Shown: positions 24,449 to 32,041, counted from the stretch's first letter. The stretch: 64,000 nucleotides of DNA from DASRFR01 sp035651455 (GCA_035651455.1 DASRFR010000022.1:372001-436000); one strand, 5' to 3'. The notes: a model not told the origin generated them from the sequence alone. Translations and numbers: made by a program.

Positions 24449-25578
24449 TTGCAAAAACGCTACGGGAAATTTCTCGCCGACTGGCGTGACGCCGCCGGCA
24501 CTCGTCATCGCAAGGCCTTCGACACCATCAAGGAAGCCAACGACTTCGCCCAGCACATGCGCACGCTCGCCCACCGCGAAGCCCACAGCATCGCCCAGGG
24601 TGCACTCCCAAACCCATCGGCCCGGCGGCCACCATCGCGCAAGCCGCCGCGGAGTGGACCCGCGCGCAAACTCACAATCCGAACACCAAAGCCGCGCTCG
24701 CCGCGCTAGTCGCCGATTACGGCAGCCTGATGCCGTCGCAGCTCACCGCCGATTGCATCCATCGCGTCGTCGCCACCTGGCGCCCGCGCTTCGCCCAGCA
24801 CACGCGCTCCACTTACACCAAGTGCTTGCGCCGCTTCATCCACTGGCTCGAACGCGTCGCCGCCGCTCCCCCCACGCTCAGCGACGCCGTCCCCCGCGTC
24901 CATCAACCCCAACCCCGCACCACCATCGCCACCGATCAGGAACGCCGTCAGCTCCTCGAAGCCGCCAGTCCCTCGCTCCGTTTCTTTCTGCTGCTCTGCG
25001 CCGATCTCGGTCTCCGTCACCGCACCGCGGCCCGCATCACGCCCGCCAATTACGATCCCCATCTCCGCGCCGTCAGCTTCTACACCAAGGGCAACGTTCA
25101 TCAGACGCTGCCCGTAAGCGCCGAAATCGCCGCCATCTTCGAAGCCCTCCCTCGTCATGCGGACCGCCACACGCCCGTGGTCAACCTCCTCCGCCCTGAC
25201 CGCCCCGGCACCAAGCCCGGTCCCAACCCGCGCTTCACCAAGCAGTGGAACGCCCTCAAGCGCAAAGCCGGAATTCGCGCCGATCTCCGCGTCCACGATC
25301 TCCGCCGCACCGTCGCCGAAGACGTGTGGTCCGCCACTCACGATCTGCGCGCCGTCCAGGCACAACTCGGACACCGCAGCCCCACCACCACCGCCCGCTA
25401 TCTCGCCGACCGCATTTCGCTACAGGATCTCCAGCCCATTCTCCGCAAGGTCCAGCAACTCCGCGCTCTCCGCGAATCCAGCCAGGTCAACTCAGACGGC
25501 AACTGCAACACGTGCGCCGCCGCCACTCACTGCACCTCCGAAGCTCGCCTCTGCGAGAGAAAGGAGTTCGACGCGTGA
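24449..25578 (+). CDS. Tyrosine integrase, probably expressed by -1 frameshift at 24607-24613
   Basis: The first frame starts at TTG 24449 (AAAGGAC upstream) with an arm-binding-like domain (YGKFLADWRDAAGTRHRKAF, KEANDFAQHM) and stops at 24709, giving 86 residues. The second frame, continuous to 25578, carries the core-binding helices (TIAQAAAEWTRAQ, HTRSTYTKCLRRFIHWLER) and the catalytic domain: R190 (LGLRHRTA), H283 and R286 (HDLRR), H309 (LGH) and Tyr318 (TTTARYL), numbering the fused protein. The in-phase heptamer C-CCA-AAC at 24607-24613 lies where the frames must join; a -1 slip gives a 376-residue integrase of normal size. A 7-bp GC stem follows 9 bases later. A plain frameshift mutation cannot be excluded. 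Its stop overlaps the next start (GTGA). Confidence 0.75.
24607..24649 (+). promoter_or_regulatory. Candidate -1 ribosomal frameshift signal in the integrase gene
   Basis: Slippery heptamer CCCAAAC at 24607-24613 (zero frame reads C|CCA|AAC), spacer 24614-24622 (9 bases), then stem CGGCGGC (24623-24629) pairing with GCCGCCG (24643-24649) over a 13-base loop. Spacing and phase match the usual X-XXY-YYZ design. CCCAAAC is not among the strongest known bacterial slippery sites. Confidence 0.45.
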
Positions 25579-26126
25579 CCCACATCACCGCCGATGTTTC
25601 GGCAACGCTGCCGACCGATCAGCAAAAACAATCCGCAGCCTGTGAATCATCCACCGCCCCCACGGTGGACACCAAAAAAAATTCTGTCGGAATTCCCATT
25701 TCGACCCTCACCGACGACGCACGCGCCCACTACAACGGTCCCGACCTCGCTTCCACCCTCCTGGTCCGCCTGGGACTGATGGACCCCGAAGAAGCCGAGC
25801 GCGCCTCCTCCCCACCTCGCCGCTCGCGCCGCCGCCGGCTTCGCACACCGAAAGATGTCATCCGCGCTATCGGCGACGTCGTCTCCGAAATCGAGGCCGG
25901 AGAGATCGACCCACCCGCCGCGCGTGCCCGCCTCTACGCCCTGCAAACCCTCCTGGTTGCCTTGCGCATGACCATGACCAACGACCCCGAGCCAGCCCTT
26001 CCCGAGCGCCTGCAGCTCGAAGCCGTCGCCGAAACCGTCGCGCCCGATCCGCACGAGGAGACGCGCCACCTCATGCACCTGCAAACCCTCACCACCGCCG
26101 ATTCCGCTGACACGAAAGGAGCCTAA
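25575..26126 (+). CDS. Element protein of unknown function, downstream of integrase
   Basis: A 183-residue soluble protein. The GTG at 25575 overlaps the integrase stop by 3 bases (GTGA), with AGGAG at 25561-25566, so translation is coupled. The N-terminal 50 residues are Thr/Ser/Ala-rich. The middle has a basic patch (PPRRSRRRRLRTPKDVIRAI) and the rest is helical (DVVSEIEAGEIDPPAARARL, ALQTLLVALRMTM). The basic patch suggests nucleic-acid binding; it could be an excisionase-like or regulatory partner, which is a guess from position. No family is recognised. The next gene starts within its stop codon (TAATG). Confidence 0.65.
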   Translation: MTHITADVSATLPTDQQKQSAACESSTAPTVDTKKNSVGIPISTLTDDARAHYNGPDLASTLLVRLGLMDPEEAERASSPPRRSRRRRLRTPKDVIRAIGDVVSEIEAGEIDPPAARARLYALQTLLVALRMTMTNDPEPALPERLQLEAVAETVAPDPHEETRHLMHLQTLTTADSADTKGA

Positions 26127-26362
26127 TGACCACGAACGCCGCAGAAAAAACCGCAGAAAAAACCAACCCTCTCCGCATCCTCCCCGTCGACACTCGAATT
26201 GTCGTCTACCCCGAGCATGGCACCGGACGCAGCGCCAGGATGGACACCTGCGTCCATTGCGGAGGAAAACCCCTGATCATCAGGAAATGCACCGCGCGCC
26301 GGATGTGCGCCGTGTGCTCGAAATGCGGCTACCACCACCGCATCAGGAAGCTGCGCAACTAA
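26126..26362 (+). CDS. Small Cys-rich (zinc-ribbon-like) element protein
   Basis: A 78-residue protein. The second half has six cysteines: CVHCGG, KCTARRMC, CSKC (DTCVHCGGKPLIIRKCTARR then MCAVCSKCGYHHRIRKLRN). CxxC pairs about 15-20 residues apart, plus the basic tail, suggest a zinc ribbon able to bind nucleic acid. AAAGGAGCC precedes the ATG, which overlaps the previous stop (TAATG), so it belongs to the integrase operon. No family name can be given. Confidence 0.65.
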   Translation: MTTNAAEKTAEKTNPLRILPVDTRIVVYPEHGTGRSARMDTCVHCGGKPLIIRKCTARRMCAVCSKCGYHHRIRKLRN

Positions 26363-26932
26363 GGCGACCTGTATTCATGGATGTCCCGGACCGTGGTCGT
26401 GCACGCCGCGCGCCGGCTCGCGCTCGCGCTAAAGCGGCCGTCACGCGCCGTGCAACCTCGACGCCCTGCTCCGCTACCACGCTGCGGGGGTGAGACAGAT
26501 TCCCTAAACGATCGGTGCTCGGGCTCAGCGCTGGCGCGCCTCGCCCTTCGACGCTTCGTTCTAAGCGCGCGCATCCCTCGGCCTGCGGCGCACGCACGTG
26601 CAACTGCCGCGGCGTCGGCATCGTTTCCCAGGTGCCCGCGTTGTGGCCGCCGCCGCGTCGTTGCCCGTGCACGTGACGCCTGTCCTCGGTCGCAAACGCG
26701 CGCAACCAGCTCCGGGCCAAAGCACGGTACTGCGCCTCAGCTGGCAGTGTTCTCCCCGCCTGGTCCGTGCCTCGTTGCTCGTCACCCCATGCAGCGTGTG
26801 TGTAGCGGCAAGCGTGCCTCCGATCGCGGGGTGATCAGGGCCGCGCTCTCCGGCACGCAATCAAAACCGGGGAGGAGTTAGGTTGGTGAAGGGTTGACTC
26901 GACGGCCATGTACACTCTTCGTGGAGGCTGCA
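26363..26932. other. Very GC-rich stretch inside the element, no confident gene
   Basis: Long open frames exist in several phases of both strands, as expected at this GC content, and none has a ribosome site with protein-like composition. Their translations are Arg/Ala/Pro-rich. It may be the remains of lost element genes. Confidence 0.5.
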
Positions 26933-27124
26933 ATGCCCGTCGTACACCTGCCCCGAAATTGCGAGTACTGCGGAATCGCCATGCGATATGACAACAACCG
27001 CGATGACGTGTTCGTCTGCAGCAATGGTCATCCACCCCACCGGGTCTTTGTGGACGGGGCGGAGTGTGCCTGCCAGAAATGTCACGAGACTAGATCTCAG
27101 AACTCGGCAGCCGAAGAACGTTAG
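26933..27124 (+). CDS. Second small Cys-rich element protein
   Basis: A 63-residue protein starting at ATG 26933, 8 bases after GGAGG. Cysteines are arranged as CEYC, C, then CACQKC (RNCEYCGIAMRYDNNRDDVF, VCSNGHPPH, ECACQKCHE). This resembles a small zinc ribbon with a His-rich turn. It differs in spacing from the zinc-ribbon-like protein at 26126, so it is not an obvious duplicate. It lies alone between two gene-poor stretches. Unknown role. Confidence 0.55.
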   Translation: MPVVHLPRNCEYCGIAMRYDNNRDDVFVCSNGHPPHRVFVDGAECACQKCHETRSQNSAAEER

Positions 27125-27450
27125 TTCCCGAAAAAGGCACGTGGCCGGCAGCCCGTGCCCGCTGCGCTCGGGCGTCCCCGGCGCTGTCGCACGTGTGGGT
27201 TAGCGGCCGGCCGTCGCGGATCCGCGCGCCGCTGAGCTCCTCGCACTCCCCGCACCAGGTAGCGCGCGCTAGCCGCGCCGCCCGTCCGCAACACCAACCC
27301 ACCCGCGCCCCATCCTTCCCGGGGACGCCCTCCCGCCCCGCTCACGGGCGCCCGCCGTCCCGACCAGCGGCGCTCCGCGCCGCACCAGGTCAAACCCAAC
27401 CCCCTCCCCCCTACCCACCCGCCCGGCGCGCACCCGATTCCATCAGCGAA
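27125..27450. other. C-rich stretch, no gene seen
   Basis: The plus strand has long runs of C with few G. Open frames are Pro/Arg-rich and lack start signals. It ends at the stop of the convergent membrane-protein gene. Confidence 0.45.
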
Positions 27451-27930
27451 TCAGGAGCTAGTCGGCCCGCTCACTCCAAATATCGTGTTGAACCTGTTAG
27501 ACCCGGTGTCGTACACGTTCTCAGACTCGTAGCACATCCCTGAAACACTACGATACTCACAGTCAATGAACGCCTCTCGCGTATTGCCCTTCCCTGCGGC
27601 TTCGTACATGGCCCCCGCTCCGGGAATTCCGAGCTTAAAGCTTGCCCCAGGCCGAAGGTACGGGATTACTCCAGCGTGTTCCATGTCTCGCAAGACCCAC
27701 CTGACGTCAATGGCGGGGCCGCTCCCAATGTTTACGAGCTCGGGGAAACCATCCAAACTATCGGAAGGAACTGCAACGACGGCTGGCTGGAAGATCGCTT
27801 CCGCCTGGCGCTCCGCCGCCTTACGCATCATGCGGGTTTCCGTCAGGTACCAAACGAAAAGGCATGCGTTTGCGAAGAGGAGAAAACACTGAAATATCGT
27901 GGCGACTGCCACAACGTGAGCCTCATTCAT
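27451..27930 (-). CDS. Membrane-anchored element protein, unknown function
   Basis: A 159-residue protein from ATG 27930. One N-terminal membrane helix (AHVVAVATIFQCFLLFANAC) is followed by a short basic-helical stalk (ETRMMRKAAERQAEAIF) and a beta-rich soluble domain (PELVNIGSGPAIDVRWVLRD, YLRPGASFKLG, CEYRSVSGMCYES). The 'LVNIGxGPAxDV' strand recurs in hypothetical membrane proteins of mobile elements, as I recall it. The frame is open to 28212, but the added 94 residues are Arg/Ala/Gly-rich, a GC artefact. It is the only minus-strand gene in the element. Confidence 0.6.
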   Translation of the reverse strand: MNEAHVVAVATIFQCFLLFANACLFVWYLTETRMMRKAAERQAEAIFQPAVVAVPSDSLDGFPELVNIGSGPAIDVRWVLRDMEHAGVIPYLRPGASFKLGIPGAGAMYEAAGKGNTREAFIDCEYRSVSGMCYESENVYDTGSNRFNTIFGVSGPTSS

Positions 27931-28267
27931 GCGCCAAAGTCTACGGCCCACCAGCAACGACAGCAAGCGCGACACCGAGAGCACAACCAAGAAAAGTGCC
28001 CTCGCTACCCGCACCCATCCCGTCACCGCGCCGCCGCCGGCACACGCGCTACAATTCACTCGACGCCAGGTCTGAACGTCCGCAGCTGGACGCGGCGCGA
28101 TCTCCGCCACACGCGAGGCCGCCATCATCATCGCTTCATTAAGCGCAGCCTCCTCCGTCACCGAGCGCCCGCGCCGCCCAGCTCCTCCCCTGCCAACACA
28201 TGGTGAGCTCAATCACATTCAACCCCACGCACCCGCAACTACTCTGCAACTGAACGACGACCCCACA
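27931..28267. other. Gap between divergent element genes, no gene seen
   Basis: Upstream region of both the membrane-protein gene (minus) and the paralogous pair (plus). No clear promoter or repeat was found. Confidence 0.35.
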
Positions 28268-28606
28268 GTGAGCAAAGGCCGACGCACCATCTGGACAACC
28301 CGCTACCGCATCGCGATGGCCGAACTCAATCAGCAGGAAATTCCCGCCCGCGTCGAAGCCGCGCGTAAAGCCATGTTTCGCCGGCACCTCGAACTTGCCC
28401 TCGAAAATCCACTCGACCACGACGAACCCGCGGCCATCGACGAGGCCTTGCGTACCCTCTGGATTCACGAACACCAGCCCGCCACTTCACAAGCCTGTTC
28501 CGCCTCACAAATCCATGTGACCCTCGACATATCCACAACCCCGCAAGACGCCTACCTTGTATCCAGCGAGTTGTCTGCGGAGCACTCGCATGGGACGCTC
28601 CAATAA
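28268..28606 (+). CDS. Small helical element protein A (paralogue of the next gene)
   Basis: A 112-residue protein starting at GTG 28268. Its first 75 residues (RYRIAMAELNQQEIPARVEA, ARKAMFRRHLEL, DEALRTLWIHEHQ) match the next protein in order and spacing. A polar tail of about 40 residues follows. The shared core begins with AELNxxxIPARxEAAR, which looks like a three-helix fold. No ribosome site is evident. Function unknown. The downstream paralogue starts inside its 3' end. Confidence 0.55.
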   Translation: MSKGRRTIWTTRYRIAMAELNQQEIPARVEAARKAMFRRHLELALENPLDHDEPAAIDEALRTLWIHEHQPATSQACSASQIHVTLDISTTPQDAYLVSSELSAEHSHGTLQ

Positions 28607-28820
28607 ACCACGCACCTGGGTAACACTCGTCGCCGACGCGCTCGCCGAACTCAATCCCCTCCTAATCCCCGCGCGCCTCGAAGCCGCCCGCCAGGCCATC
28701 CAGATCCGTGCCATCGAACTCGGCGCCGCCGATCCCTCGCCCGAGCACCAAGCAGAAAGCCGTGCACTCGAAGACGCCCTCCGCGATCTCTGGGAACACG
28801 AATACAAACACCTGCACTGA
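28590..28820 (+). CDS. Small helical element protein B (paralogue of the previous gene)
   Basis: A 76-residue protein from ATG 28590, overlapping the upstream paralogue by 17 bp. Core: VADALAELNPLLIPARLEAA, RQAIQIRAIELG, ALEDALRDLWEHEYKHL. About half of the core positions are identical to protein A, including AELN, IPAR, EAAR, and L-W-x-HE at the end. The pair therefore arose by tandem duplication and stayed coupled. Unknown function. Confidence 0.6.
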   Translation: MGRSNKPRTWVTLVADALAELNPLLIPARLEAARQAIQIRAIELGAADPSPEHQAESRALEDALRDLWEHEYKHLH

Positions 28821-28868
28821 CCTCGCACCAGCACTGATCTCGCACCAGCACTGATCTCGACACCAGCA
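28817..28868 (+). repeat. Tandem 17-18-bp repeat, three units
   Basis: CTGAYCTCGCACCAGCA occurs at 28817-28833 and 28834-28850, with a third 18-bp unit at 28851-28868 (one inserted A) and a decayed fourth. Located directly after the paralogue stop codon. Confidence 0.7.
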
Positions 28869-29020
28869 CCGACCGCGACACCCCTTGCATGCGCACCCAC
28901 GCAACTCCCGCCGCCGACGCCGGATCACACAACCGCGCTAGCTGCCGCCGACGCCAGGACACGACGCGACAACTGCGGCCGAAAGCTGGTTTCCGCAAAC
29001 CTCTTCCACCTGAGCGCCCG

Positions 29021-29050
29021 CCGACATCTCAGCAAAACCGCCGACATCTC
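29021..29050 (+). repeat. Direct repeat CCGACATCTC, 20-bp period
   Basis: Two exact 10-bp copies at 29021-29030 and 29041-29050, each preceded by CG. Together with the inverted repeats at 29104-29184 it forms a repeat-rich right end of the element. Confidence 0.5.
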
Positions 29051-29088
29051 GTCCGGCACCCACGTGGAAAAGCGGTGTATAACTTGGC

Positions 29089-29197
29089 GTGAGTTAAGCG
29101 GCGGCGGTGTCCAAACCCGCTGGACACCGCGATGGAAAAACGATAGAGTACCCTGTTTGGTGGACACCGTCGTCCCGGTCCACCATTCGTAACTCAC
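29089..29197. repeat. Nested inverted repeats at the element's right end
   Basis: GTGAGTTA (29089-29096) is inverted at 29190-29197. Inside, GCGGTGTCCA (29104-29113) pairs with TGGACACCGC (29121-29130), and GGTGGAC (29159-29165) with GTCCACC (29178-29184). TGGACACCG at 29121 and 29161 are direct copies. They probably bind integrase or a directionality factor; decayed insertion-sequence ends are the alternative. Confidence 0.55.
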
Positions 29198-29251
29198 TGA
29201 TTTTCAACCAGAGCGTTGAACCCTCGACGTGCTCGCTTCGGGTCTCCTCTA

Positions 29252-29326
29252 GGGCGCTTAACTCAGCGGTAGAGTGCCATCTTCACACGGTGGAAGTCAT
29301 AGGTTCGAATCCTATAGCGCCCACCA
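29252..29326 (+). tRNA. tRNA-Val (CAC anticodon)
   Basis: Full cloverleaf: acceptor GGGCGCT/AGCGCCC, D-stem ACTC/GAGT, anticodon stem CCATC/GGTGG with loop TTCACAC (anticodon CAC at 29284-29286), T-stem ATAGG/CCTAT with loop TTCGAAT, discriminator A and an encoded CCA at 29324-29326. Nucleotides 1-20 are duplicated at 24244, so this gene is the insertion target; the DNA directly upstream now belongs to the element. Confidence 0.93.
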
Positions 29327-29424
29327 TCTACTCCCGTTTGAACTCGTCACGCCATAGCCGGCGAACGGGTTCGCCAGGAACTGCTCAGACTGTTCGATCT
29401 GCAAAGAGTGAAGCGATTCCCCTT

Positions 29425-30594
29425 CTATTTTCCCGAAACAAAGGTCTGTATGGCTTGCGCGTAGGAACTCGCGTACACAGCGAATGCGGCGGTCGCGGGT
29501 GAACTGGACGCGTAATGCGGGTCAAACGCCAGCAGCAGATCGGGAACAAACAGCTCGAATGTGTTGGCATGATGCTGGGCTGCGAACGGCAGGATCTGGC
29601 TTAAGGAGCCGACCTCCCCTGCATTGGTGGGATCGGTGGGCCCGAGAGTTTGCAGTTGCAAGACGATGGGAGAGCCGTCGACCTCCGTTCCAGCATACTT
29701 GTCAAAGAGAGCACACCAATCTGCATTGCATGGCTGACCTGAACTCGCGGCGCTAACGTCCTGGACATTGGCGCCATTGTTGCCGAAGCCGATAAATCCA
29801 TCCTGCACAGCGTAAGACGCTTCCGCGTCGGCATAGCTCACATCGGGCGGGTTCCCGATCGCATGAATATTCTGTTCCAACCTGACCTGCCCGTGCAAAG
29901 AGGCTTCGAAGCTCATCATGTTCTGCACGAAGTTCAAGAAATCTGTTTTGGAGAAGTTAGGCCATTGCGTAACGCACAACGGCGCGACCTCTCCACCCAA
30001 GCCCAGTCCGAAGCGAATGTAGCCGATGCTGGGATTGTTCGAATAATGCTGGATGACTGCAGAAATGAAGTTCTTGTAGGCAGTTTCAAACGGCGGCTCG
30101 GTAAACACCGGCATGCCCGTGTCGGCATCGCCATTACCGGGATACGCGTCACAGGTGACGACATCCAGAGGAGCAGAGGAGCAGCAGGTCGAAGCCCAGC
30201 TCGAAGTGAAAACGTACGCGGGAGTCAAGGTATTTGCTTTGCCCTCACTGATCCCCTGCACGATGAGATTAATGGTCTTGCCCGCGGAGATGATGTGCTG
30301 CAGATTGGCATCGTAGGTCGTGAAGTCGTACGAGCCCGGGGTAACGTCGCTTTCAATGGCATTCCACGGCAGGGCCGCCGAGACTCCGGCCACGTTGGCA
30401 TTGGTAAGTACATACTGATTGAAATCGTTGTAGTCCTTATCAGAAGGGGTAAGCGGCGGGAACAAGGCAAAGACCTGGTGTGCGCGCGCCGAGGCGGTTG
30501 GAGTGGAGTTGCTGTGTGAACTGCTGCCGCAGCCCGCGACCAGGATTATTGACAAGCTTAAGCCCACAGTTAAGAGTACGTTCTGCAGCTTCAC
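29425..30594 (-). CDS. Secreted lipoprotein, glycosidase-like fold possible
   Basis: A 389-residue lipoprotein: signal sequence with lipobox LVAGC (Cys22), then a Ser/Asn-rich linker and a globular domain. Features such as FNQYVLTNANVAGVSAALPW, TTYDANLQHIISAGKTINLI, IGYIRFGLGLGGEVAP and FIGFGNNGANVQD recall (beta/alpha)8 glycoside hydrolases (for example the GH42-like 'cellulase' group), with E in LGGEVAP a possible acid/base. This is a resemblance, not an assignment. It converges toward the tRNA. The opposite-strand frame from 30503 overlaps its start but is not coding there. Confidence 0.6.
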   Translation of the reverse strand: MKLQNVLLTVGLSLSIILVAGCGSSSHSNSTPTASARAHQVFALFPPLTPSDKDYNDFNQYVLTNANVAGVSAALPWNAIESDVTPGSYDFTTYDANLQHIISAGKTINLIVQGISEGKANTLTPAYVFTSSWASTCCSSAPLDVVTCDAYPGNGDADTGMPVFTEPPFETAYKNFISAVIQHYSNNPSIGYIRFGLGLGGEVAPLCVTQWPNFSKTDFLNFVQNMMSFEASLHGQVRLEQNIHAIGNPPDVSYADAEASYAVQDGFIGFGNNGANVQDVSAASSGQPCNADWCALFDKYAGTEVDGSPIVLQLQTLGPTDPTNAGEVGSLSQILPFAAQHHANTFELFVPDLLLAFDPHYASSSPATAAFAVYASSYAQAIQTFVSGK

Positions 30595-30850
30595 AACGAC
30601 TTCCTCCCGGGAGTTTGTTTATGAAGCTTGTTCGGCAAATCGGGTTGCCGAAGAGCTCGGGCGGCAGAGCACGGCGAACTGGATGTTAGGCCCAGAGTGC
30701 TCGACCAGCGCCGCTTTCGCCGCAGAAGATACGGGCACTCTGTGCAGCAACCCTGGCCGGGAGAATGCGCAACCAAAATCCCAGAGCCTATCGGGACCTG
30801 AAAGGCCGTTATACGCCGGCAAAGAGCGCTCATTCAGGAGACGGTTTTGC

Positions 30851-32041
30851 ATGAAAAACATGGTTCGCACTCTTTTGGTGGGCATCGTGGTGTCCGCATG
30901 GTTCACCTTACAAGCTCAGACCTTTAGCGTATTGCACACTTTTACGGGCGGCCGGGATGGAAGTTTGCCGGAAGGCGTTCTGCTGGAAGATTCTGCCGGA
31001 AACCTCTACAGCACGACTGTGAATGGCGGCAACAATGGATGTATCAACGCGGGGTGCGGAACCATTTTTCGGCTCAGCGCAACGGGCGAGGAAACCGTGC
31101 TGCACCGGTTCGTTATCTCCGACGGTGCGCTTCCTAGTGCTGGTCTGACACGGGATGCCAACGGGAACTTCTACGGAACCACAGCTGAGGGTGGAGGGGG
31201 CGCCTGTTTGCACGGTTGCGGGGAGGTGTTCAAGCTGAGCGCTTCGGGCAAGCTTTCCGTGTTATATCGATTCACCGGCGGCAAAGACGGGGCAAATCCT
31301 TACTCAAAGTTGGTCGTCGACAGCGCCGGGAATGTTTACGGAACGACTTATGCCGGGGGAACGAGAACTCCTTGTGGTCCGGTTATCGGATGTGGTACCG
31401 CATTTAAGGTAAGCGCGACTGGAAGTTTTCAGCTCTTGCATCTTTTCAGCGGCGGCGCAGATGGGGCAAATCCGGTCAGCGGTTTCATTCGGGACAATTC
31501 CGGGAACCTGTACGGGACGGCTTCCGACGGCGGCTCGCACGCGCACGGCACTGTATTCAAGATCCAGGCAAACGGCAATTTTACCGTTCTTTATAGCTTC
31601 CTGGGAGCGGATAGCGGAGACGGAGCTGTGCCTTACGGGGCGCTGGTTCGCGACTCTTCGGGCAACTTGTATGGAACCACCATGGTGGGTGGTCTGAACA
31701 ATGATGGCACCGTGTTTAAGCTCGATCCCACAGGTTCTGAGACTGTGCTGTACAGCTTTGGTTCCCAGAACGGTGATGGGCAGGAGCCTTGGGCGGGATT
31801 AGTGATGGACGCCAGCGGCAATTTCTACGGCACCACGGCGTTCGGGGGAAGCAGCAGCAACGGAACTGTTTTCAAACTGGACAGCCTAGGGAATGAAACC
31901 GTTCTGCACAGCTTCAATGTTGGTACCGATGGCAGTGTCCCGCTTACTCCGTTAATCATGGACAAAACTGGCGCCTTGTACGGGACTGCCAGCGAGGGCG
32001 GCACAGCCCAGGTCGGCACGGTGTTCAAGCTTGTGCCATGA
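30851..32041 (+). CDS. Secreted GloVer-type tandem-repeat protein
   Basis: A 396-residue protein with a signal peptide (MKNMVRTLLVGIVVSAWFTL) and about nine repeats. The unit is near GTVFKLxxxGxxTVLYSFxGGxDG followed by DxxGNLYGTTxxGG; for example DSAGNVYGTTYAGG, DSSGNLYGTTMVGG and DASGNFYGTTAFGG. This is the TIGR03803 GloVer repeat, widespread in Acidobacteria and thought to build beta-propellers. ATG 30851 starts the signal peptide; the open frame upstream is not coding. Exported or cell-surface; role unknown. Confidence 0.85.
   Translation: MKNMVRTLLVGIVVSAWFTLQAQTFSVLHTFTGGRDGSLPEGVLLEDSAGNLYSTTVNGGNNGCINAGCGTIFRLSATGEETVLHRFVISDGALPSAGLTRDANGNFYGTTAEGGGGACLHGCGEVFKLSASGKLSVLYRFTGGKDGANPYSKLVVDSAGNVYGTTYAGGTRTPCGPVIGCGTAFKVSATGSFQLLHLFSGGADGANPVSGFIRDNSGNLYGTASDGGSHAHGTVFKIQANGNFTVLYSFLGADSGDGAVPYGALVRDSSGNLYGTTMVGGLNNDGTVFKLDPTGSETVLYSFGSQNGDGQEPWAGLVMDASGNFYGTTAFGGSSSNGTVFKLDSLGNETVLHSFNVGTDGSVPLTPLIMDKTGALYGTASEGGTAQVGTVFKLVP

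Larger units (their letters stand above)
24244..29271. mobile_element. Integrated element in tRNA-Val(CAC), about 5 kb, with tyrosine integrase
   Basis: An exact 20-bp direct repeat marks the ends: 24244-24263 and 29252-29271, identical to nucleotides 1-20 of the intact tRNA-Val. Between them lie a tyrosine recombinase, several small genes absent from ordinary acidobacterial core neighbourhoods, and repeated short motifs inside both ends. The plus strand is strongly C-rich over the whole interval (codons like CGCC and CACC dominate), unlike either flank. No capsid, conjugation or transposase gene is visible. This looks like an integrative element or a small phage-satellite-like island. The att core lies in the 5' half of the tRNA rather than the more usual 3' half. 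Confidence 0.8.

Noticed and set aside
24411..25199. Long open frame overlapping the integrase
   Set aside because: Its translation is Arg/Pro/Ser/His-rich with no domain; it is a shadow of the C-rich integrase gene.
26381..26881. Overlapping long frames on both strands inside the element
   Set aside because: High GC suppresses stop codons; no ribosome site or protein-like composition.
29089..29197. Nested inverted repeats as insertion-sequence ends
   Set aside because: No transposase and no target duplication; the same 9-mer lies at the other end of the element, which fits integrase sites better.
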